DNA of 7,368 bases, from the NCBI GenBank assembly GCA_044238735.1, contig JBIICS010000137.1:1-7368 (forward strand), given 5' to 3'. The position numbers and the translations under genes are program-made. Positions within the stretch are counted from its first letter, which is position 1. Each line of letters opens with the position of its first letter. Positions 1 through 5,798 of this stretch are shown one piece after another. The stretch comes from JBIICS01 sp044238735. GTDB taxonomy: Bacteria > Bacteroidota > Bacteroidia > UBA4408. The notes beneath the pieces were generated by a model. It was not told the DNA's origin. It ran no database searches and worked only from the letters and a program-made list of their open reading frames with translations.

Positions 1-60
1 AGCACCCAATGCTATACAAAGAGGCAAAAGCCATAAGCTATATTGGGTGCTTAATTCCAT
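1..60 (-). CDS. N-terminal fragment of a membrane protein (partial, runs off left edge)
   Basis: Reading the minus strand from the ATG at 60..58 gives an open frame to the window edge, MELSTQYSLWLLPLCIALGA. The stretch from about residue 8 is hydrophobic and looks like the first membrane segment, with Tyr/Trp at its outer face. From memory this 'YSLWLLPLCIALG' style of start resembles large Bacteroidota inner-membrane proteins of the BatA/von Willebrand-associated kind, but 20 residues cannot prove the family and I assign no function. The gene lies on the same strand as fabG, 114 bases downstream of it, so read-through from fabG is possible. No Shine-Dalgarno site precedes the ATG; the leader is A/T-rich, as is usual in this phylum. 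Confidence 0.6.
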   Translation of the reverse strand, partial: MELSTQYSLWLLPLCIALGA

Positions 61-76
61 ATTTTAAGAACTTAAG

Positions 77-165
77 ATAGTTTTTTTTCTAGTTTATAAT
101 TGAGTGTAAAACAAGATCATTTTACTAAAAACACTCATCTCGATTTATTATACACTAAAAACTAT
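77..165. repeat. Nested inverted repeats in the fabG downstream spacer
   Basis: Three pairs of arms are nested in order: ATAGTTTTT (77-85) with AAAAACTAT (157-165), TATAAT (95-100) with ATTATA (147-152), and TGAGTGT (101-107) with ACACTCA (131-137), leaving a 23-base loop. The nine-base ACTAAAAAC also occurs twice in direct orientation, at 124-132 and 154-162, 30 bases apart. On the minus transcript this is the 3' end of fabG mRNA or the leader of the next gene. No U-run follows the structure on the minus strand, so it does not look like a standard intrinsic terminator. The arms are A/T-rich, so chance is a real alternative. Confidence 0.4.
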
Positions 166-174
166 AAATCATTA

Positions 175-921
175 TTAAGTTAACATTCCACCACAAACGT
201 TAATGCACTGGCCGGTAATATAGGCACTCATATCACTGGCTAAAAATAGAGCAAGATTAGCTACATCTTCTGAGGTACCACCACGTTTTAAAGGTATACC
301 ATCTCTCCAGGATTGAACTACTTTTTCATCCAAGGCACCTGTCATTTCGGTTTCTATAAATCCGGGTGCAATTGCGTTGCTTCTGATGTTTCTGGAACCG
401 AGTTCTAAGGCTACAGATTTTGTAAAGCCTATTATACCTGCTTTTGATGCAGAATAGTTTGCTTGTCCGGCATTACCTTTTACCCCAACTACAGAGCTTA
501 AGTTAACAATAGAACCCTTACGCTGTTTTAACATGGGTTTTTGCACTGCTTTTGTTAAATTAAAAACCGATTTAAGATTAGCATTGATAACTTCATCCCA
601 CTGTTGCTCTGTCATACGCATTAAAAGGGTGTCGCGTGTGATACCTGCGTTATTTACTAAAACATCTACCGTTCCAAATTCTTTTACCACTTCCTCTACC
701 AGTTTTTCAGCTTCACTAAAAACAGCGGCATCAGATTGATACCCTTTTGCTTTAACACCAAAAGCAGTTAATTCTTTTTCAAGTGCCTGGGCCTTTTCAA
801 CGGATGAAAGGTATGTAAAGGCAACATTACATCCTTGTTCTGCAAATTTTATTGCCATTCCGCGTCCAATTCCTCTTGTTGCGCCGGTAATGATGGCTAC
901 TTTTCCTTGTAATAATTTCAT
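175..921 (-). CDS. fabG: 3-oxoacyl-[acyl-carrier-protein] reductase FabG
   Basis: This is a cytoplasmic short-chain dehydrogenase that reduces 3-oxoacyl-ACP to 3-hydroxyacyl-ACP with NADPH in each round of type II fatty-acid elongation. The 248 residues are the normal FabG length. The dinucleotide-binding motif TGATRGIG is at 12-19, NNAG at 90-93, and the catalytic set is Asn115, Ser143, Tyr156 and Lys160 (YSASK). The C-terminal PGFIETEM and GQCINVCGGM segments are typical of FabG in Bacteroidota. An in-frame ATG lies nine codons upstream (948), but I chose 921: the protein then begins MKLLQGKVAIITG like its relatives, and the probable -7 promoter element at 957..950 would put the transcription start downstream of 948. 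PhaB-type acetoacetyl-CoA reductases are related, but no PHA synthase genes are here. It stands divergent from the phasin-like gene. Confidence 0.95.
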   Translation of the reverse strand: MKLLQGKVAIITGATRGIGRGMAIKFAEQGCNVAFTYLSSVEKAQALEKELTAFGVKAKGYQSDAAVFSEAEKLVEEVVKEFGTVDVLVNNAGITRDTLLMRMTEQQWDEVINANLKSVFNLTKAVQKPMLKQRKGSIVNLSSVVGVKGNAGQANYSASKAGIIGFTKSVALELGSRNIRSNAIAPGFIETEMTGALDEKVVQSWRDGIPLKRGGTSEDVANLALFLASDMSAYITGQCINVCGGMLT

Positions 922-949
922 ATTAATAATTTTAAAACTTAATCGCAAT

Positions 950-978
950 CAAATTTAACATTTAAACGCGAAATTAAA
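950..978 (-). promoter_or_regulatory. Probable fabG promoter, Bacteroidota type
   Basis: On the minus strand TAAATTTG at 957..950 is an exact match to the Bacteroidota -7 consensus TAnnTTTG. A weaker TTTA, standing in for the -33 TTTG/TTG box, lies at 978..975, 17 bases upstream. Transcription would begin near 943-945, giving a leader of about 22-25 bases to the ATG at 921. The -33 match is imperfect, so the call rests mainly on the -7 element and its position. Confidence 0.55.
952..965 (+). repeat. 14-base repeat, copy 1 (fabG/phasin-like divergent spacer)
   Basis: AATTTAACATTTAA here is identical, in the same orientation, to 3687-3700 in the nfu/nadB divergent spacer. This copy overlaps the fabG -7 element. 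A related direct repeat, TTAAACG, occurs at 962-968 and 974-980. It could be a shared operator or a coincidence of A/T-rich DNA. Confidence 0.35.
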
Positions 979-1010
979 CGTACTGATTAAAATCACTTTT
1001 TATTACTAAT

Positions 1011-1018
1011 TGTCTTTG
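1011..1018 (+). promoter_or_regulatory. Possible -7 element for the phasin-like/ubiB operon
   Basis: TGTCTTTG matches TAnnTTTG at all fixed positions except the second base. Transcription would start near 1024-1025, about 21 bases before the ATG at 1046. I see no good TTTG at the expected -33 position. AGAGGA at 1025-1030 looks like a Shine-Dalgarno site but ends 15 bases before the ATG, which is too far. Confidence 0.35.
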
Positions 1019-1045
1019 TAAATTAGAGGATTAAAATAAACAAAC

Positions 1046-1348
1046 ATGAACGACGTATTTAAAAAAATGTTTTTCACCAGCCTTGGCATGGCGGCGTTAA
1101 GCAAAGCTAAAATGGAAGAATTTGCAAAGGATTATGCTAACATCTACCAAAAATCGGAGTCGGAAGGGGCTAAGATTTACAACGACATGATGGGTGAAGC
1201 GGCAAAGGCTTCCAGCGATTTGGAAAACAAAATGAAAACATACATGGAAGAAGCGCTAAAAACCATGAATATAGCCACTTCTGAGCGAGTTGCCCAACTG
1301 GAGCAGCGCATAAAAGAACTTGAAGATAAATTAGCTTCTAAAGCTTAA
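1046..1348 (+). CDS. Small phasin/UbiK-like helical protein
   Basis: This 100-residue protein appears wholly helical and has no cysteine. Residues 1-26 form an amphipathic, Met/Phe-rich segment (FKKMFFTSLGMAAL) suited to lying on a membrane or lipid surface. The middle (27-74) is charged and Ala/Met-rich, and residues 80-97 (ERVAQLEQRIKELEDKLA) are a clear coiled coil. The arrangement recalls phasin-family proteins and also UbiK (BMFP-type) proteins, which are about the same size and end in a similar LEQRI.ELE coiled coil. Its TAA overlaps the ATG of the UbiB-family kinase gene by one base (TAATG), so the two are probably translationally coupled and work together. I infer a scaffold or adaptor role for the kinase at the membrane. 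PHA-granule binding is the alternative, but no PHA genes are in view. The existence of the gene is secure; its function is not. Confidence 0.8.
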   Translation: MNDVFKKMFFTSLGMAALSKAKMEEFAKDYANIYQKSESEGAKIYNDMMGEAAKASSDLENKMKTYMEEALKTMNIATSERVAQLEQRIKELEDKLASKA

Positions 1349-3027
1349 TGGGTTTTTTTACTAGTAGTTTAAAACACATCAGTCGTTACAATCAGATAGC
1401 TCAAACTCTTGTTAAATATGGGTTTGATGATGTAGTAGCTGCCTTAAATTTAGAAAAATCGGCTTCTCTTATTAGCTCCATTGTTGGCGATAAAAAAAGA
1501 GAGGAAATTAAAAAGTTTTCAAAATACGAACGAGTTCGAATGGCTTTTGAAGAATTAGGACCTGCCTTTGTTAAATTTGGACAGATTCTGAGCAACCGCC
1601 CCGATTACATTCCAAGCGAATTAATTAAGGAATTGGAGAAGCTTCAGGATTCTGCAAGCCCGGTAACTTTTAATGAAATTAAGACTATCATAGAACAAGA
1701 ACTCGGACAAACGTTGGAAGACGCTTTTGAAACCTTTGATGAAGCCCCGCTTGCTTCTGCCTCTATTGCTCAGGTTCATTTGGCCAGGCTTAAAACAGGA
1801 CAAAAGGTTGTTGTAAAAGTTCAGCGTCCAAACATTGAAAAAATTATTGAAACCGATACAGAGATTATGCTCAATTTGGCCGGTTTAATGGAAAAATATA
1901 TGCCAGAATACCGGTATTTAAATCCAATAGGAATGGTAAAGGTTTTTAGAGATACCATTCGTTTAGAGCTCGATTTTTATCACGAAAGCTACAACCTGGA
2001 ACGTTTTAAGGCTAATTTTGAAAACGACCCTCTTATTCATACCCCCGCTTTTTATAAAACCCACAGCAGAAAAAGGATTTTAACTATGGAGTTTATAGAA
2101 GGGTGTAAAATTTCAGATTTAGAAAAAATAAGATCTTGGGGATTAAATCCTGAAGTAATTGCTCATAAAGGAATTGATGTAATGTTTAAACAGATATTTG
2201 TTCACGGATTTTTCCATGCCGATCCTCATCCGGGAAACGTTTTTGTAATGCCCGATGGCAGGTTGTGTTATTTAGATTTTGGAATGATGGGCACCATTGT
2301 AAGTGATGACCGTGAAAATTTAAGTTCCATCTTTATAGGTGTTTTTACTAAAGATGCCCGAAGAATTGTAAGGGCTTTACGAAAATTATCGGGCACCCGC
2401 CAATTTCCTAATGAAGATTTGCTGGAACACCGAATTTTAGAATTAGTAGATCAATACTCCAATTTAAGTTTAAAAGAAATTAAGATAAGTAGCTTCTTCA
2501 ATCAATTTAAAAATTTAATTATTGATTATAAAATTACGGTTCCACAGGATTTCTTTTTGCTGATTAAAGCTATTTCTACCACAGAAGGAGTTGGATTGAG
2601 GTTATACCCCGAGCTTAATTTGATGAAAAAAATGGAACCCTTTGTACAGGGAATGCTTAAAAGAAAGTTAAATCCACTTAAGTTTGCGCGAAATATTTAT
2701 TTAGCGGCAACCGACATGTCGCAGTTTATTAAATCTTTTCCAAATGATTTAAGAGATATTGTAGATAAGTTAAGATACGGTGTTATAAAAGTGGATATCG
2801 AGCACTTGGGTTTAGAACCCCTTAACAAAACCTTAGATAAAGTAAGTAACCGAATTTCATTTGCCATAATTGCAGCCGCTATGATGATTGGTTCTTCGAT
2901 GATTGTTCATGCCAAATTACCTCCCTTTTACAATGGAATACCGGTTTTAGGGTTAATTGGTTTTATACTTGCCGTATTATTTTCTTTAATTCTTATTTGG
3001 TCAATTTTCAAACACGGCAAATTTTAA
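1348..3027 (+). CDS. ubiB: UbiB/AarF/ABC1-family atypical kinase
   Basis: This membrane-anchored protein of the atypical kinase-like family supports isoprenoid-quinone synthesis in bacteria and coenzyme Q synthesis in mitochondria (COQ8). The 559 residues are close to the usual bacterial length. The family signatures are present in order: KFGQ at 76-79 (the KxGQ motif over the active site), the Ala-rich loop ASASIAQVH at 136-144, the nucleotide-binding Lys157 in VVVKVQRP, ELD at 207-209 (ExD motif), catalytic loop HADPHPGN at 290-297 and DFG at 310-312. Two C-terminal membrane helices lie at about 503-522 and 532-555, again as in UbiB. No key residue is missing. It follows the small coiled-coil gene with a one-base overlap and ends immediately before the convergent nfu stop. 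Bacteroidota usually make menaquinone, so the quinone served here, if any, is inferred and the symbol denotes family only. Confidence 0.93.
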   Translation: MGFFTSSLKHISRYNQIAQTLVKYGFDDVVAALNLEKSASLISSIVGDKKREEIKKFSKYERVRMAFEELGPAFVKFGQILSNRPDYIPSELIKELEKLQDSASPVTFNEIKTIIEQELGQTLEDAFETFDEAPLASASIAQVHLARLKTGQKVVVKVQRPNIEKIIETDTEIMLNLAGLMEKYMPEYRYLNPIGMVKVFRDTIRLELDFYHESYNLERFKANFENDPLIHTPAFYKTHSRKRILTMEFIEGCKISDLEKIRSWGLNPEVIAHKGIDVMFKQIFVHGFFHADPHPGNVFVMPDGRLCYLDFGMMGTIVSDDRENLSSIFIGVFTKDARRIVRALRKLSGTRQFPNEDLLEHRILELVDQYSNLSLKEIKISSFFNQFKNLIIDYKITVPQDFFLLIKAISTTEGVGLRLYPELNLMKKMEPFVQGMLKRKLNPLKFARNIYLAATDMSQFIKSFPNDLRDIVDKLRYGVIKVDIEHLGLEPLNKTLDKVSNRISFAIIAAAMMIGSSMIVHAKLPPFYNGIPVLGLIGFILAVLFSLILIWSIFKHGKF

Positions 3028-3615
3028 CTAACGGCTTTCTGCCACCACCGTATTAACCTCGGGTACCATTCGCTTGAGTAACCCTTCTATTCCTGCTTTT
3101 AAGGTCATGGTAGATGATGGGCAACCACTACAAGCCCCTTTCATGGCCACTTTTACTACACCCTCGTTAAAAGATAAAAATTCTATTGCACCGCCATCTT
3201 GCTCTACAGCCGGACGAATGTACTCCTCCAAAACGTTATGAATTTTAACTTCAACCTCGCTTTTTAAATTTATTTTTAAAGGGCTGGGATCCTTGCCGGT
3301 TAAATTATTTCTATCATCACTAAATATGGGATTACCTTCCTGCAAATAATTTTTAATAAAGTCTCTCACTTCGGATAAAACATCGTACCAATCCAATTCT
3401 GATGGTTTACTTAGTGTAAGGTAATTACCTGATAAAAACACAGATTTAATAAACGGAAATTGGAAAAGTTTTTGAGCCAAAGGTGACTCCTGAGATGAAG
3501 AGGGGTCGTTAAATTCAATAGGGCTACGAGCATTAACTAATACATTTGTTACAAACTTCATTGTATTAGGGTTTGGAGTGCTTTCGGCGTATATTTCAAT
3601 AATTTTCTTTTCCAT
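3028..3615 (-). CDS. nfu: Nfu-type iron-sulfur cluster carrier protein
   Basis: Nfu proteins receive Fe-S clusters from the scaffold machinery and deliver them to client enzymes in the cytoplasm. The 195-residue product has two domains: an Nfu N-terminal domain at about 5-92 (YAESTPNPNTMKFV near its start is characteristic) and a NifU C-terminal domain at about 122-192. The second domain carries DGGAIEFLSF and GACSGCPSSTMTLK, where Cys162 and Cys165 form the CxxC that bridges a [4Fe-4S] cluster between two subunits. The linker (about 93-120) is polar. The stop codon TAG (3030..3028) directly touches the convergent ubiB stop. It is divergent from nadB; NadA, the partner of NadB, is a [4Fe-4S] enzyme, so shared control would make sense, though that is inference. 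The probable promoter sits so close to the ATG that the mRNA may be leaderless. Confidence 0.92.
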   Translation of the reverse strand: MEKKIIEIYAESTPNPNTMKFVTNVLVNARSPIEFNDPSSSQESPLAQKLFQFPFIKSVFLSGNYLTLSKPSELDWYDVLSEVRDFIKNYLQEGNPIFSDDRNNLTGKDPSPLKINLKSEVEVKIHNVLEEYIRPAVEQDGGAIEFLSFNEGVVKVAMKGACSGCPSSTMTLKAGIEGLLKRMVPEVNTVVAESR

Positions 3616-3619
3616 TCTA

Positions 3620-3627
3620 CAAAATTA
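3620..3627 (-). promoter_or_regulatory. Possible nfu -7 element next to the start codon
   Basis: On the minus strand TAATTTTG (3627..3620) matches TAnnTTTG exactly, but its last base is only four bases before the ATG at 3615. A start 5-7 bases downstream would fall on the start codon itself. No TTTG is seen at the usual -33 distance; only a TTTA lies about 22 bases upstream. No better -7 match was found elsewhere in the nfu side of the spacer. Confidence 0.4.
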
Positions 3628-3686
3628 GGATTATTTAATTTAAATCGAATAAATTTCAATTTAAGGAAGCAATGTTTTCAATTGAT

Positions 3687-3700
3687 AATTTAACATTTAA
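3687..3700 (+). repeat. 14-base repeat, copy 2 (nfu/nadB divergent spacer)
   Basis: AATTTAACATTTAA is identical to 952-965. Here it also contains most of a tandem pair, TTTAACA TTTAACA at 3689-3702. It lies 38 bases before the nadB ATG and overlaps the likely -33 region of the nadB promoter, a reasonable place for a regulator to bind. Confidence 0.35.
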
Positions 3701-3725
3701 CAATTTGCTTTGTTTATTAAATTTG
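3696..3725 (+). promoter_or_regulatory. Probable nadB promoter
   Basis: TAAATTTG at 3718-3725 matches the Bacteroidota -7 consensus exactly, and TTTA at 3696-3699 sits 18 bases upstream as a weak -33 box. Transcription would start near 3730-3732, leaving a leader of only about 7-9 bases. An alternative pair is TTG at 3682-3684 with TTGCTTTG at 3705-3712 (20-base spacer, one mismatch in the -7), which would give a more ordinary leader of about 20 bases. Confidence 0.5.
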
Positions 3726-3732
3726 ACAAATT
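3720..3732. promoter_or_regulatory. Palindrome across the nadB -7 element and start point
   Basis: AATTTG-A-CAAATT is a perfect 13-base palindrome centred on 3726. It overlaps the end of the -7 element and the predicted transcription start, where a bound repressor would block initiation. A further AATTTG half-site lies at 3702-3707. No regulator can be named from the sequence. Confidence 0.35.
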
Positions 3733-3738
3733 AATGAA

Positions 3739-5313
3739 ATGGACAAAAGCGTTGATTTTTTAATAATTGGAAGTGGCATTGCAGGTCTTAGTTACGCCTT
3801 AAAAGTAGCAAACCATGGTAAGGTTTTGATGCTAACGAAGGCAAGTCCGGATGAAACCAATACCAAATATGCGCAAGGAGGCATAGCAGCCGTAATGCAC
3901 GAGCCTGACAGTTACGAGAAACACATAAAAGACACTCTTATAGCCGGAGATGGATTATGCGATGAAGAAATAGTAAGAATGGTTATAAAAGAATCATCAA
4001 ATTGCATTAGAGAACTTATTAACTGGGGAGCAAATTTTGATAAAAACAATAAAGGAGAATACGATTTGGCAAAAGAAGGTGGACATTCCGAACACCGCAT
4101 CCTTCATCACAAAGACAATACCGGTTATGAAATAGAAAGAGCCTTACTCGAAAAGATACAACAACATCCGAACATCGAAATTCTGGACCATTATTTTTCG
4201 TTGGAAATAATTACCCAACATCATTTGGGGGAATATATTAACAGTAAAACCAAACACATCGATTGTTTTGGTGTTTATGCCTTGAATCAAAAAACGAGTG
4301 CAATAGAAAAAATTTTATCTAAAGTAACAATTATGGCTAGTGGTGGTGCCGGACAAATATATGAAGCCACTACAAATCCGGCTATTGCTTCGGCAGATGG
4401 AGTGGCAATGGTATATCGTGCCAAAGGTAAAATTGAAGGGATGGAGTTTATGCAATTTCATCCTACCTCCTTTTACAATCCCGGATCAAGCCCTTCGTTT
4501 TTAATTTCAGAAGCGGTTAGAGGATTTGGAGGAATTTTAAGAAACAAATCGGGTGAAGCATTTATGGAGAGGTATGACAAAAGAAAAGACCTCGCTCCCC
4601 GCGATATTGTTGCCAGAGCAATTGATAATGAAATGAAAGTAAGAGGCGATGATTTTGTATACTTGGATTGCACACATTTAAATAAAGAAGATTTTATTTC
4701 GCATTTCCCCAATATCTATTCGCATTGCTTAAATCAAGGTATAAACCCACTCGAAAAATATATTCCGGTAGTGCCTGCAGCCCATTACATGTGCGGAGGC
4801 ATTAAAGTAAACCATACTGCCTCTTCCAGTATTAACCGGCTTTATGCAATTGGCGAATGTGCCAGCAGTGGATTGCACGGAGCAAACCGCTTAGCCTCTA
4901 ACTCGTTACTGGAAGCACTTGTATTTGCCAGTAAAGCCGCTGAAGACAGTATCATTAAAGCAAAACAGATTAACGACTTTGGATCATTTCCGGAGTGGAA
5001 TAGCGAAGGTACCGTAAACCCGGAAGAATTGGTCCTAATGACTCAAAGTTTAAAAGAACTCAGGGCCATCATGACAAATTATGTGGGTATAGTCCGTTCC
5101 GATCTTCGTTTAAAAAGAGCCTTCGATAGGCTATTAATTTTACATCAGGAAACAGAGGATTTATACGAACGAACAAAAGTATCTCGTCAATTATGCGAAC
5201 TCCGTAATATGATTAAAGTGGGATATATCATCATCAAACAAGCCATGCAGCGCAAAGAAAGTGTTGGGCTTCATTACAATATCGATTACCCCAGACACAA
5301 AACCTTAGTTTAA
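3739..5313 (+). CDS. nadB: L-aspartate oxidase NadB
   Basis: NadB is a cytoplasmic FAD enzyme that oxidises L-aspartate to iminoaspartate, which NadA condenses with dihydroxyacetone phosphate to make quinolinate for NAD. The 524 residues are slightly fewer than the E. coli enzyme. The N-terminal FAD fold begins with IIGSGIAGLS (9-18), followed by KYAQGGIAAV (43-52) and GGHSEHRILH (114-123). The capping domain and active site are seen in MQFHPTSF (His241), LAPRDIVARAID (Arg288) and VPAAHYMCGGI (His349), matching the substrate-binding His/Arg/His of the fumarate reductase/NadB family. The second FAD contact, GECASSGLHGANRLASNSLLEAL, spans 372-394. The short helical C-terminal domain (from about 425) is that of NadB rather than of the larger succinate dehydrogenase flavoproteins. 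It is probably co-transcribed with the Nudix gene 32 bases downstream. NadA and NadC are not in the window. Confidence 0.95.
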   Translation: MDKSVDFLIIGSGIAGLSYALKVANHGKVLMLTKASPDETNTKYAQGGIAAVMHEPDSYEKHIKDTLIAGDGLCDEEIVRMVIKESSNCIRELINWGANFDKNNKGEYDLAKEGGHSEHRILHHKDNTGYEIERALLEKIQQHPNIEILDHYFSLEIITQHHLGEYINSKTKHIDCFGVYALNQKTSAIEKILSKVTIMASGGAGQIYEATTNPAIASADGVAMVYRAKGKIEGMEFMQFHPTSFYNPGSSPSFLISEAVRGFGGILRNKSGEAFMERYDKRKDLAPRDIVARAIDNEMKVRGDDFVYLDCTHLNKEDFISHFPNIYSHCLNQGINPLEKYIPVVPAAHYMCGGIKVNHTASSSINRLYAIGECASSGLHGANRLASNSLLEALVFASKAAEDSIIKAKQINDFGSFPEWNSEGTVNPEELVLMTQSLKELRAIMTNYVGIVRSDLRLKRAFDRLLILHQETEDLYERTKVSRQLCELRNMIKVGYIIIKQAMQRKESVGLHYNIDYPRHKTLV

Positions 5314-5345
5314 ATAATATCGAAATATCTTATTAAATCGCCCCT

Positions 5346-5798
5346 ATGTCACTTCCGAGCAAATTTAACATCAGAGTTTACGGTTTACTTATAAACGAAC
5401 ATAACGAAATCTTAATCTCCGACGAACAACAAAATGATTTCAGATTTTCTAAATTTCCGGGCGGTGGATTAGAATTTGGGGAAGGACCTGAGGACTGTGT
5501 AATTAGAGAATTTAAGGAAGAATTAGATATCGAAATTCAAATAAAAAAACACTATTACACCACCGGTTTCTTTCAACAGTCTGCTTTTTTTAAAGACCAT
5601 CAAATTATTAGCATTTATTACATGGTTAGCAGCGAGCACTGTTTAAACATATCAACAGTAAAAACCAGATTTGAAAATTTAGCACAAAAAGGACAAGTAT
5701 TTAGATGGGCCCGAATTGGAGAAATCAATTTAGAGGAATTAAACTTTCCGATAGACCAACTGGTGGCAGGGAAAATAAATAATGAGTATTATTCTTGA
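5346..5798 (+). CDS. Nudix hydrolase
   Basis: Nudix enzymes cleave nucleoside diphosphates linked to another group, using divalent metal. The 150 residues form one Nudix domain with no added DNA-binding part. The Nudix box lies at 40-62: Gly40, Glu46, then Arg54-Glu55-Phe56 and the metal-binding Glu58-Glu59. The one departure from GX5EX7REUXEEXGU is Asp61 where Gly is usual; all acidic residues are present, so activity is expected. The substrate cannot be read from the sequence. Being 32 bases downstream of nadB, it may act on a dinucleotide such as NADH or ADP-ribose, but that is inference from position. Its last 10 bases overlap the 3' end of the convergent STAS-like gene. The bases just before the ATG are C-rich and offer no Shine-Dalgarno site. 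Confidence 0.9.
   Translation: MSLPSKFNIRVYGLLINEHNEILISDEQQNDFRFSKFPGGGLEFGEGPEDCVIREFKEELDIEIQIKKHYYTTGFFQQSAFFKDHQIISIYYMVSSEHCLNISTVKTRFENLAQKGQVFRWARIGEINLEELNFPIDQLVAGKINNEYYS

Noticed and set aside
1..51. A 10-base inverted repeat, AGCACCCAAT (1-10) with ATTGGGTGCT (42-51), and a small GGC-AAAA-GCC hairpin at 23-32, looking like a terminator or mobile-element end.
   Set aside because: The whole stretch is explained as coding sequence of a minus-strand membrane protein; there is no U-run after the stem, no target duplication and no transposase.
533..739. Plus-strand open frame inside fabG, and similar open frames opposite ubiB (1401-1595, 1621-1803), nadB (3912-4100, 4473-4712) and the STAS-like gene (5961-6164).
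   Set aside because: All lie wholly antisense to well-recognised genes, show no domain or motif, and have no promoter or start support.
1025..1030. AGAGGA as the ribosome binding site of the phasin-like gene.
   Set aside because: It ends 15 bases before the ATG, beyond useful spacing, lies at the predicted transcript start, and Bacteroidota seldom use such sites.
175..1348. FabG-like reductase next to a phasin-like gene as a polyhydroxyalkanoate locus.
   Set aside because: The reductase has FabG rather than PhaB hallmarks, the two genes are divergent, and no thiolase or PHA synthase is present. The phasin-like gene is instead tied to the UbiB gene.
5313..5334. Weak hairpin between nadB and the Nudix gene (AATAA with TTATT arms, one mismatch inside).
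   Set aside because: The stem is almost all A-T and has no following U-run, so it would not terminate transcription; the 32-base gap fits an operon.
5346..5798. The Nudix protein beside nadB as an NrtR-type Nudix repressor of NAD genes.
   Set aside because: NrtR has a C-terminal winged-helix domain and is much longer; this protein is only 150 residues and ends with the Nudix fold.
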